Below, piece by piece: positions 42,793 through 50,698 of a DNA stretch of 64,000 nt (within the stretch, counting starts at the first letter, position 1; each line of letters begins with the position of its first letter). The stretch is from Gammaproteobacteria bacterium (GTDB taxonomy: Bacteria > Pseudomonadota > Gammaproteobacteria > Arenicellales > Poriferihabitantaceae): NCBI GenBank assembly GCA_030432755.1, contig JAUILZ010000011.1:62001-126000 (forward strand), written 5' to 3'. A program made the translations under genes and the position numbers. Under the pieces are notes generated by a model. The model saw nothing but the letters and a program-made list of their open reading frames with translations. It did no database searches and was not told the DNA's origin.

Positions 42793-44325
42793 ATGGCAGA
42801 GGTGACGAGAGGTGACTATTTGAACTGGTGCCTGCGACCGGCAACCGAGCAGCGCGCAGCGCTAGATCGGGGCGAAATTTCGGCGACGGAGCTGCTGGAA
42901 GCAACCATTCACCAGGGAGAGTCCATACGCGGCGACGTCAACCCGCTGGCGGTCACCCTGTACGATCGCGCCGCCGAGGCGGCAGACGCCGCCGAGCGTG
43001 CGCTCAGGAAACGCCGTGGTGGTCCGCTCTGCGGACTGCCGGTCACGGTGAAGGATTCCCAGTGGCTCGCGGGCGTCCCCTGCGCCAACGGCTCCCCCAC
43101 CCTGCGGGACTTCATACCCGCCAGCACCTCCGAGTCCATTCGCCGCCTGGAGGAAGCCGGCGCGGTGGTCTTCGCCAAAACCACCTGTCCCGAGTTCTGC
43201 GTCAGCGGCACCAACCATTCCCCGCTCTACGGCCCCACGCGCAATCCCTGGCATCTTTCCTACACCCCAGGCGGCTCGTCCGGCGGCGCCGCGGCGGCGG
43301 TGGCTTCGGGGGTCGGCGCATTGGCGCTGGGTAGTGATGGGGGCGGATCGATCCGAATCCCGGCGGCTTTCTGCGGGGTAGTGGGCTTCAAGCCGAGTCA
43401 CGGCGCCGTGCCGCGCTATCCCGGTTTCGAGACTTGGGAGTCGCTCGTCGCCTATGGTCCGCTGGCGCGCTCCGTGGCGGACGCCCGCCTGATGACCGGC
43501 GTGCTCAGCGGAGACCGCGAGCTACTCACCGAAGCCGGCGGGGTTGCCCGACGCTGGCGACGCTACGCGCCCGGAAAGGCGCGGAGTTCGGCCGAACTGC
43601 CCGAATTGACCACCATCGTCGCGTCGATGGACCTCGGCTTCGCGCCGCTGGACGAGGACGTGCGCAATGCCTTCGACGGGGTGTTGAGCCGCCTGCGCGA
43701 TGCCGGGCTGAAGGTGCGCAGGGACCATCCCGGGCTCAAGTCCTCGATCGTGACCTGGGCCACGGTTGCAACGCGTGACATGTGGGATCACAAGCAGCAT
43801 CACCTCGCTCCCGACGTGGCGGAATCCGACCTGCTCGGCCGAACCACGGAAGACTTCATCCGTTTCGGCGCCACGTTCAACGACTGCGATATCGCCGACG
43901 CCATGGCCTGGCGGCGCGAGATCCTCACCGCCTACACCAACCTGTTCCGCCGCAATCACTGCCAGGTACTGGTCACGCCCTCACTCGGCTGCGAGGCATT
44001 TCCCGGTCACCGCACCCACCCGGCGCGCATCGGTGATCGGGATATCACATACCCCTGGCTCGACTGGGCAGGATTCCTCTACGACGCCAATCTCGCCGGC
44101 ATGCCGGCCTGTTCGATCCCGATGGGACTCGGCGACGAGGGTCTGCCCCTGGGACTGCAGGTGATCGGCCTGCCGGGGATGGACCGCGCCGTGCTCTCGG
44201 CCGCGGAAACCATCGAGCAATTGATCGACTGGCCCCATGCCACCGCGCCGCGCTTCGACGCGCCGGCGATTCCCCCGGCAACGATCCTGGGCGACATGGA
44301 ATCGGGCGGCCATCCCGCCCACTGA
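42793..44325 (+). CDS. Amidase (amidase signature family)
   Basis: 510 residues. The catalytic triad Lys-cisSer-Ser is seen: Lys in PVTVKDSQW, then GGSSGGAAAAVASG and SDGGGSIRIPAAFCG. The C-terminal half has AGMPACSIPMGLGDEGLPLG, typical of amidases acting on free amides rather than GatA alone. It is probably a hydrolase of an aliphatic or aryl amide; there is no GatB or GatC gene. The start is ATG 42793, though an in-frame GTG at 42802 is an alternative. It is divergent from the small gene at 42357-42710 and convergent with the GIDE-like gene. Confidence 0.88.
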   Translation: MAEVTRGDYLNWCLRPATEQRAALDRGEISATELLEATIHQGESIRGDVNPLAVTLYDRAAEAADAAERALRKRRGGPLCGLPVTVKDSQWLAGVPCANGSPTLRDFIPASTSESIRRLEEAGAVVFAKTTCPEFCVSGTNHSPLYGPTRNPWHLSYTPGGSSGGAAAAVASGVGALALGSDGGGSIRIPAAFCGVVGFKPSHGAVPRYPGFETWESLVAYGPLARSVADARLMTGVLSGDRELLTEAGGVARRWRRYAPGKARSSAELPELTTIVASMDLGFAPLDEDVRNAFDGVLSRLRDAGLKVRRDHPGLKSSIVTWATVATRDMWDHKQHHLAPDVAESDLLGRTTEDFIRFGATFNDCDIADAMAWRREILTAYTNLFRRNHCQVLVTPSLGCEAFPGHRTHPARIGDRDITYPWLDWAGFLYDANLAGMPACSIPMGLGDEGLPLGLQVIGLPGMDRAVLSAAETIEQLIDWPHATAPRFDAPAIPPATILGDMESGGHPAH

Positions 44326-44339
44326 GGCGGCAAGGCGAC

Positions 44340-45275
44340 TCAGCTCAGCAGGTACCAGAGCGGCATCACGGCGTAGCACGCGATGCCGAGGCCCAGGCAC
44401 CAGAGCGAGACGCGCGCCAGCTGGTAGGCGCCTTCTCCGATACGCGTGGCTACTTCATCCGGTTGTCCCGGCTCCATCGAGATACGTGAAAACCGCCAGC
44501 GATAAGGCGATTCCAGCCGCGGCCCCTCCGCGTTCCATACGCCGATGGCGCAGACCTCCGCGCCCACCGGAAGCACCCGCTCGTCGAGTTCGATAGCGCC
44601 ATCCCAGGACGGCACCGGCCGAAACCACCAATCCTTGGCAAGGGTGACGGGGTTGCCGCGATTGACGCGCCCGCGCTCCTTCATGTACCGGAAGAAACCG
44701 CAACGCGCGCTCTCCGGCAGTGCCTGAACAAACTCCCTTGCGCGCTCGACGTCGGGATCCTCGCTGACAAATTCCTCGAGGCTGGGCAGGGCGGCGATTT
44801 GCACCTGCCCATGAGCAGTCTCTATGGCGGTTGGCGCGAGATGGCGCCCGTCCAGGTGGATCGTCCGCCGCCGGGTACTGGTGCCGGTACTACTGGAACC
44901 GCTATGCCGTCGACTCCTCGTTACGCGGTGTACCGTGTATTCACAGGCAGCGCCGGTCGCGCCCGTAAACGGGGCGACCAGCGGATCACCAGTGGTGGAG
45001 ACTTTGCCACCCACCGCGGCAAGGTGGCCGGTCTTCGGCTCTTCCCCGCGGACAAAGGCCTGCACCGCGCGACGATCCTGGCCGAGGAGATAGGAACCCC
45101 AGCCGGTGAACATACCGCAGATCATCAGCAGGGTCGCCAGCGCGCCGAGCAGGGTCGTACCCATGCCGGCGATCGGCAGCGAGGCATTGAGCGCGATGCC
45201 GGCAACGCCGATGGCGCCGGTAATACCCAGGAACACCAGGTTGCGCTGCAATACGCGCTGCACGGGAATCGTCAT
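44340..45275 (-). CDS. Membrane protein with GIDE-like domain
   Basis: 311 residues. Two hydrophobic segments lie near the N-terminus (LVFLGITGAIGVAGIALN and TTLLGALATLLMICGMFTGW) and one at the C-terminus (LWCLGLGIACYAVMPLWYLL). Between them is a soluble region with VGGKVSTTGDPLVAPFTGATGAACEYTV, which resembles the GIDE domain of MUL1-type proteins (pattern G.v...g.pl.aPfTg..C..Y). Bacterial GIDE proteins lack the RING finger, as here. A Ser/Thr/Arg-rich loop (residues ~120-138) interrupts the domain. Function unknown, possibly membrane stress related. Confidence 0.65.
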   Translation of the reverse strand: MTIPVQRVLQRNLVFLGITGAIGVAGIALNASLPIAGMGTTLLGALATLLMICGMFTGWGSYLLGQDRRAVQAFVRGEEPKTGHLAAVGGKVSTTGDPLVAPFTGATGAACEYTVHRVTRSRRHSGSSSTGTSTRRRTIHLDGRHLAPTAIETAHGQVQIAALPSLEEFVSEDPDVERAREFVQALPESARCGFFRYMKERGRVNRGNPVTLAKDWWFRPVPSWDGAIELDERVLPVGAEVCAIGVWNAEGPRLESPYRWRFSRISMEPGQPDEVATRIGEGAYQLARVSLWCLGLGIACYAVMPLWYLLS

Positions 45276-45382
45276 CGTTTCACCAGGGTATTTTTTTCAC
45301 CAGTGTAACGTCTGTGCCCCGTCACCGCGAATCTCGCCCGGACGGCGGGCACGTCAGACCCGGCAGAGTGCCGGCGGATCTT

Positions 45383-46207
45383 TCAGAGCAGGAGCCTGAC
45401 GCCCACGGCGATGACCAGTACCGCGGTCAGCCTGCGCACCACCCGTTCACCCAGCGGGCCCGCGCCGATGCGGCTGCCCACCTGCCCGCCGATGAGCACG
45501 ACGAGAGGTAGCCACATCAACATGCCAAGCTCCGCCTGCAATCCGGACAGCTCCCACTTGCCGAGATGTCCCGCGAGGCCGGCCAGGGAATTGACCAGGA
45601 TGAAGCCGCTGGTCAGCGCGGCGATGCTGCGTCCCTCGGCCCAGCCGACGAGATGCAATACCGGCGCGAGAAAGATGCCGCCGCCGATGCCCGTGATGCC
45701 CGAAAGAAGTCCGATCGCCGCACCCAGGGGCAAACCGAATGCCCAGCGCCGCCAGCCTTGCATGCTTTGCGCTCCGGCGTGTGGTGCGGGCGCCAGGAGG
45801 AGCAACCCGCTCACCAGCAGCGCGATTCCCATGACCAGTTGAAAGGTTTCCATGGACACCGCTAGCGAGCCACCCAGGGCAGCCATGGGCATCGACGTGG
45901 CAATGAAAGGCAGAACCGCGCGCCAGCTGAAATTACCCGCGCGGACGTGATGCAGAACGCCGCCGGCCACCACCACCAGGTTGCATACCAGTGTAATGAC
46001 CGGGATGAGTCGGTGATCCACGCCCTGCAGCACAAGCAGCGCGGTATAGGTGGAGCCGCCACCGAAGCCCGCGAGGGCATAAAGAAACGCGGTGACGCCA
46101 AAGGCGACGAACAGTAGTGCGGGACTCAGGAACAACGGGGTCTGCGCGTATCCGGCGGTGAACCGTGGCAATGTTAACCCCGTGGCGCGGCGCGCGGTCG
46201 ACGGCAA
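45383..46207 (-). CDS. TauE/SafE-family membrane transporter
   Basis: 274 residues with about eight helices and the family repeat blocks ALAGFGGGSTYTALLVLQG near the N-terminus and GITGIGGGIFLAPVL in the second half. These proteins export sulfite, sulfoacetate or related organosulfur anions. The start is uncertain: TTG at 46207 is used, and another in-frame TTG at 46171 lies nearer the first helix. No sulfur-oxidation gene is adjacent, so the substrate cannot be fixed. Confidence 0.85.
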   Translation of the reverse strand: MPSTARRATGLTLPRFTAGYAQTPLFLSPALLFVAFGVTAFLYALAGFGGGSTYTALLVLQGVDHRLIPVITLVCNLVVVAGGVLHHVRAGNFSWRAVLPFIATSMPMAALGGSLAVSMETFQLVMGIALLVSGLLLLAPAPHAGAQSMQGWRRWAFGLPLGAAIGLLSGITGIGGGIFLAPVLHLVGWAEGRSIAALTSGFILVNSLAGLAGHLGKWELSGLQAELGMLMWLPLVVLIGGQVGSRIGAGPLGERVVRRLTAVLVIAVGVRLLL

Positions 46208-46248
46208 CCGGTGAACCGGGCGAAATCGACGCCCGGCCAGAGATCTAT

Positions 46249-46497
46249 CTAGCGAGTACGACCCCGGTTATAGCTCTGATCCCCGACGCGGTAGGCCCAG
46301 TAGGTGCTGGTCCAGTGCGCGCGCTGGAAGTCGTTGGCCGATTCCTCGGGCAGCCTGGACGGTTTCCTGTCCCGGGACGACCCGTCGGGTTCGCGAGTGT
46401 TCTTGTCGGTGGGCTGCATGACTAAAGTCCCATTGATGCTCGATACACGGTATTTAACGCCGCGCGCAAGCGGTCGTTCTGTGAAAAAAGTCACCAT
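46249..46497 (-). CDS. Possible small hypothetical protein, 82 residues
   Basis: From ATG 46497 the frame encodes a hydrophilic basic protein rich in Arg, Ser and Thr, ending AHWTSTYWAYRVGDQSYNRG with several aromatics. It is in a 385-bp stretch between TauE and the alpha/beta hydrolase that otherwise has no gene. No ribosome site stands out and I recognise no family, so it may not be expressed. Confidence 0.35.
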   Translation of the reverse strand: MVTFFTERPLARGVKYRVSSINGTLVMQPTDKNTREPDGSSRDRKPSRLPEESANDFQRAHWTSTYWAYRVGDQSYNRGRTR

Positions 46498-46592
46498 TGC
46501 ATTGTGATCGATTACCCGCCCGCGACACCTGTTTTCTTCCCGGCGTCGTCGGCATAACATTGTCTTCGTCCAACCTTTCGCACGCCGATCCC

Positions 46593-47405
46593 ATGTCATC
46601 GTCCGTTACCACGGGACGCGCCACCAATGGCACTGTCTATACCTTGTCCGGGCCCATGGATGCGCCGGCGGTGGCCCTGATCCATGGCCTTGGCCTGACA
46701 CGCGACACCTGGCGCGCCCTGGAACCGGCGCTGGCGGCACGCTACCGGGTACTGAATTACGACCTCTTCGGCCATGGCGAATCGCCCCTGCCGGCGGGAG
46801 ACACAGACCTCACGTTGTTTGCGCGCCAGCTGGGTGAATTACTGGATGAACTGGAAATACAACGGGTTGCTCTCGTCGGGTTCTCCCTCGGTGGCATGAT
46901 CAACCGGCGCTTCGCGCTCGACTTTCCCGGGCGGGCGTCGGCCCTGGTCATCCTGAACTCGCCCCATGAACGCGACCCGGCCGACCAGGCGCGGGTGGAG
47001 CAGCGCGCGCTGGACAGCGCCAGCGGCGGACCCGGCGCCAACCTCGACGCCACCATCGACCGCTGGTTCACCCCCGAATTCCAGCGGGCACGGCCGGATG
47101 TCATCGACGGCATCCGCCGGGGCTTGCTGGCGAACGATCCCGATGCCTATGCACGGTGCCGTCGCGTGCTCGCCTTCGGCGTACCCGAGCTGGTGCGCCC
47201 GGCAACGCCGATTACCCTGCCGACGCTGGTGATGACCGCGGAGAACGACAGTGGCAGCACCCCGGCAATGAGCCATGCCATTGCCGGGGAAATTTCTGGC
47301 GCACGGACCGTGATCGTTCCGGGTTTGCAACACATGGCGCTGGTGGAGGCGCCCGGCAAATTCACCGCCCCCATTGTCGAGTTCCTTGGTGCGGTCCTGC
47401 CATAG
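46593..47405 (+). CDS. Alpha/beta hydrolase
   Basis: 270 residues from ATG 46593. The fold is clear: oxyanion-hole segment ALIHGLGLTRDTW, nucleophile elbow GFSLGGM (Ser), and catalytic His in PGLQHMALVE, with an acid residue in VMTAENDSGS. The length and RRFALDFPGRASALVILN resemble 3-oxoadipate enol-lactonase-like and other small carboxylester hydrolases. The frame extends 32 codons upstream, but the ATG at 46593 fits better. The stop shares its last base with the GTG start of the next gene, so they are coupled. Confidence 0.85.
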   Translation: MSSSVTTGRATNGTVYTLSGPMDAPAVALIHGLGLTRDTWRALEPALAARYRVLNYDLFGHGESPLPAGDTDLTLFARQLGELLDELEIQRVALVGFSLGGMINRRFALDFPGRASALVILNSPHERDPADQARVEQRALDSASGGPGANLDATIDRWFTPEFQRARPDVIDGIRRGLLANDPDAYARCRRVLAFGVPELVRPATPITLPTLVMTAENDSGSTPAMSHAIAGEISGARTVIVPGLQHMALVEAPGKFTAPIVEFLGAVLP

Positions 47406-48568
47406 TGGATCCAGGTTTCCATCCTTTCGACGACGCAGAGTTCCACGCCCGATTCGCGTCGGCCCGCGCCCTTCTCGGTAGCCAGGGATTCGCCGCCTGC
47501 GTGGTGATGGCGCCGGAGAACCTCTACTACTTCGGCGGCTACGAGAGTTGGGTGTCGGCGAACAGCCCCCAGGCGCTGGTGGTCCCGCTGAGCGGGGGCG
47601 AACCCGTGCTGCTACTGCGTGACGTCGACCTGCCGCTCGCGTTGGAGAGCACCTGGGTCAGCGATATCCGCACCTACAACCTGGTGCGCGAACGCTTCGC
47701 CATTCGGCTGCGGGAAATTCTCGAGGACTGCGGTGTACGGTCCGGCAGAATCGCCATCGAAGCAGGATCCTCCGCCGTGACTGCAACGCTATGGCGAGAC
47801 ATGGAAGCTGAAATGGCGCACCTCGACTTCATCGACGCCACCCGACTGTTGGGCGACCGGCGCCTGTTGAAGTCCGCGGCGGAGATGCGCTGCCTGGAAC
47901 GTGCCGGCAGCTACGCCGCCACCGGTCTGGCCGCGCTGGTGGAAGGGCCGGTGGCGGGTCTCACGGAAATCGGGCTCGCCGCTCGTATCGAATCGGCGCT
48001 GCGCCGGGCCGGGAGTGACTACTGGGCGATTCCGACGGAACTCGCCGGCGGCATCCGTTCCGCGGGCGGTCATGCCACGCCACGGGAACGCGTGATCGAA
48101 CCGGGGGAACTCGTGCATGCAGAGTTTGCCGGCGTCTGCGCCCGCTACCACGCGGTCGCGATCCAGACCATCGCCTGTGGCGAACCCGGCGCCGCGGCGC
48201 GGGAACTGTATGCCATCGCACTCGCCTCGCTGCGCGCGGGAATCGCCGCGGCGACACCCGGCGCGGAGGTGTCTGCGGTGGAAGAGGCCTCCCTGGTTCC
48301 ACTCCGGGCGCAGGGGCTGGAACATGCCGCGATGATGCGCTTCGGTTACGGCGTGGGTATCGCCTATCCCCCGGTATGGCTGGAGACGCTGCAGATCGCG
48401 AAGGGGTTCGACTACCGTCTTGAACCGGGCATGGTATTCGTCCTGCATTCCTGCCTGGAACTTCCCGAAGAACGGCTCGGCGTCATCCAGGGTGGCACCT
48501 GGGCAATGACCGAAAGTGGCCTGCGGCCCATTGCAGGCGCCGGAGACAGCGACCTGGTGGTGCTGTAG
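47405..48568 (+). CDS. M24-fold (creatinase/ectoine-hydrolase-like) protein lacking metal ligands
   Basis: 387 residues from GTG 47405, sharing one base with the previous stop. The N-terminal creatinase domain (residues ~1-140) has FAACVVMAPENLYYFGGYES. The C-terminal pita-bread domain has FAGVCARYHAVAIQT and MRFGYGVGIAYPPVWLET. The two Asp, His and two Glu that bind metal in M24 peptidases are not at the expected places, for example Ala in YHAVAIQ and Tyr-Gly-Val-Gly without His. This is the pattern of metal-free members such as creatinase and ectoine hydrolase DoeA, which cut C-N bonds of small molecules. The coupled alpha/beta hydrolase may act on the same compound. Confidence 0.75.
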   Translation: MDPGFHPFDDAEFHARFASARALLGSQGFAACVVMAPENLYYFGGYESWVSANSPQALVVPLSGGEPVLLLRDVDLPLALESTWVSDIRTYNLVRERFAIRLREILEDCGVRSGRIAIEAGSSAVTATLWRDMEAEMAHLDFIDATRLLGDRRLLKSAAEMRCLERAGSYAATGLAALVEGPVAGLTEIGLAARIESALRRAGSDYWAIPTELAGGIRSAGGHATPRERVIEPGELVHAEFAGVCARYHAVAIQTIACGEPGAAARELYAIALASLRAGIAAATPGAEVSAVEEASLVPLRAQGLEHAAMMRFGYGVGIAYPPVWLETLQIAKGFDYRLEPGMVFVLHSCLELPEERLGVIQGGTWAMTESGLRPIAGAGDSDLVVL

Positions 48569-48681
48569 CGCGATTGTTTTCGCTACGTCATCCAGACATG
48601 GCACTTGCAACCGCCACGGATTCAACGACAATGCCACAATAAGATTTGACTCCCGGCCACAAGGGACAACCACCGAACACC

Positions 48682-49719
48682 ATGCAATTCCACCTGGCGA
48701 TCAATCTTGAGCGCATCGACGACAGTATCGACATGCGCGCCGTGGCCGACCACACGCTCGACATGGTACGCATGGCGGACCAGGGCGGTTTCCATATCGC
48801 CTGGGCGGCGGAGCACCATGCGCTGGAAATGACCATCGCGCCCAACCCGTTCCAGATCCTGACCTGGTGGGCGCAACATACCGAACGCATCCGCCTCGGC
48901 ACCGCGGTGGCGGTGGCGCCGTACTGGCATCCCATCCGCCTCGCTGGAGAAGCCGCGTTCACCGATCTCGTCAGCGGCGGGCGGCTGGAATTCGGTATCG
49001 GCTCCGGCGCCTACCAGCGCGAGTTCGACCGCATGCGCCCCGGCCTCAGGCAGACAGAGGGCTGGCGCTACATGCACGAGATCTTGCCGGCGGTGAAAGC
49101 CCTCTGGGCCGGCGATTATGCACACGAGGGCGTGTTCTGGTCGTTTCCACTGGCAACCTCGGTGCCCAAGCCACTGCAGCAGCCCCATCCGCCCATCTGG
49201 GTTTCGGCGCGCGCGCCGCAGACCTACGACTACGCCGTCAGCCAGGGCTATCACATCAATTCCTGGCCGCTGACGCGGGATTTCAGCGAGGCGGAACTCT
49301 ACAAGTCACGCCTGGACGAGGCGCTCGCGGCGCATCCGGACATGCCGCGCCCCACCTTCGCCATGATGCGGCACACCGCGCTCTACGACAACGCGGACGA
49401 CTGGGAGGTGCCGGTGCGAGCGGCCCAGCGACAACTGAGCCAGTTCGAAAACCTGTTCAAGAACCTTGGCGACGTGGAGAACGGCTTTCCCCGAAGTATT
49501 CCCCTAGACCAGCTGGCAAACCGCGGCGAGTACGATCCGCGCATGCTGCGCGAAAACCTGATGTTCGGCACCCCGGAAGAGGTGATCGAGAAGCTCCGCC
49601 GATACGAAGCGCTAGGTGTCGACGCATTCATCTACTATGCCAGCATGGGCCTCGGCCACGCGGAGCAGAAGCGCTCGCTGGAACTGTTCTGCGAGCAAGT
49701 CATCCCCGCGTTCGCCTAA
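48682..49719 (+). CDS. Luciferase-like (LLM class) flavin-dependent monooxygenase
   Basis: 345 residues from ATG 48682. TIM-barrel LLM blocks: GFHIAWAAEHHAL, TERIRLGTAVAVAPYWHPI, SGGRLEFGIGSGAYQREFD and PPIWVSARAPQTYDYA. It would oxidise a small substrate with FMNH2 and O2, needing a flavin reductase that is not encoded next to it. It is 113 bp after the M24-like gene on the same strand and may belong to the same catabolic unit. Its end overlaps the convergent modA-like gene by 4 bp. Confidence 0.88.
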   Translation: MQFHLAINLERIDDSIDMRAVADHTLDMVRMADQGGFHIAWAAEHHALEMTIAPNPFQILTWWAQHTERIRLGTAVAVAPYWHPIRLAGEAAFTDLVSGGRLEFGIGSGAYQREFDRMRPGLRQTEGWRYMHEILPAVKALWAGDYAHEGVFWSFPLATSVPKPLQQPHPPIWVSARAPQTYDYAVSQGYHINSWPLTRDFSEAELYKSRLDEALAAHPDMPRPTFAMMRHTALYDNADDWEVPVRAAQRQLSQFENLFKNLGDVENGFPRSIPLDQLANRGEYDPRMLRENLMFGTPEEVIEKLRRYEALGVDAFIYYASMGLGHAEQKRSLELFCEQVIPAFA

Positions 49720-50510
49720 CCAGGGGCGTCGAAACCGTAGGACGCGAGCACCTGCTGACCCTCGGGGGAAAGGATGTAGTCGCGCAGGCCGGCGGCCGCC
49801 GCGGACGCGCCGTCGATCAGCGTGATCCCGTAGGACGCGCCCACGGATAGCGGTCCCGGCACCGGGATCACCTGCAGGGCGGGCACTTCCTTGCGCGCCA
49901 GAATCGCATTGGTGCAATAGGTGAGGAACACGTCCGCCTTGCCGGATGCCATTACCCAGCCATACTGGTTGCGCCCTTCTGGCGCCTTCTCCGTGCCCTT
50001 GCCGCCGGTCAGCTTTAGCGCCTTGCCATCGAGGGTTTCGAAGGCGCCCGCATGAAGGCTTTCTGCCTTTTCGAACAGTTGCCAGGCATAGTCCCCGGAC
50101 GGATCCGCCTTCGGCGTGGACGTGCCGACCCGGATGTTCGCGTCCAGCATGACGTCGAGCAACGTATCCGTGTTCACGGTAACGCCTTCCTGTGCAAGCG
50201 CGCATAGCTGGTTGCGCGCGAACATGGTCACCTCGCCGGCCTTGCCCGCCTCGTGCAGCGTGCGCGGGTGTTTCATGTTGGCGGAGGCGAACACCTGGGC
50301 GGGTTCGCCCTGCTCGATGCGCTCGCGCAGCAGGCCGGAGGGCGCGAAGGTGCGCGTTACACTGTGGCCGCTCGAGGATTCAAACTTATCGGCAATCTCG
50401 CCAAGAGCCGCGCGGAGACTGCCGGCGGCGTAGAGGAAAACTTCGTCAGCCATGACAGTCGGGGTCAGCAGGAACAGGACCAGAAGGTAAGCGTAACGTC
50501 GCAATGTCAT
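49716..50510 (-). CDS. ModA-type periplasmic molybdate-binding protein (orphan)
   Basis: 264 residues from ATG 50510. Signal peptide YAYLLVLFLLTPTVMA, then VFLYAAGSLRAALGEIADKF with the oxyanion-binding Ser as in ModA, followed by FAPSGLLRERIEQGEPAQVF and a late YGWVMASGKADVFLTYCTN. It resembles ModA or broader sulfate/molybdate-type binding proteins. There is no modB or modC beside it; the only metal-type importer in the window is the FecCD-like one. It may use a permease elsewhere or act as an orphan binding protein. Confidence 0.8.
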   Translation of the reverse strand: MTLRRYAYLLVLFLLTPTVMADEVFLYAAGSLRAALGEIADKFESSSGHSVTRTFAPSGLLRERIEQGEPAQVFASANMKHPRTLHEAGKAGEVTMFARNQLCALAQEGVTVNTDTLLDVMLDANIRVGTSTPKADPSGDYAWQLFEKAESLHAGAFETLDGKALKLTGGKGTEKAPEGRNQYGWVMASGKADVFLTYCTNAILARKEVPALQVIPVPGPLSVGASYGITLIDGASAAAAGLRDYILSPEGQQVLASYGFDAPG

Positions 50511-50698
50511 CCACCATGCTTTTATTCGCGAGGTTTTATAGCATGACGAACGCCGTGAATACCCGCCCGGGGATTTATGCAATCCGTTGCATAGCACGAT
50601 AATGGGGACGATTCCCGGGACATCGGGACCGGGCCTCGCGCTCTTGCCAGCAACCCTGCTTCCGTGTCCAATCCGCATCACTTACCAGGGTACGTGGC

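Noticed and set aside
42438..42815. 125-codon plus-strand frame
   Set aside because: It covers the better minus-strand gene and the start of the amidase and has an Arg/Pro-rich, non-protein-like composition.
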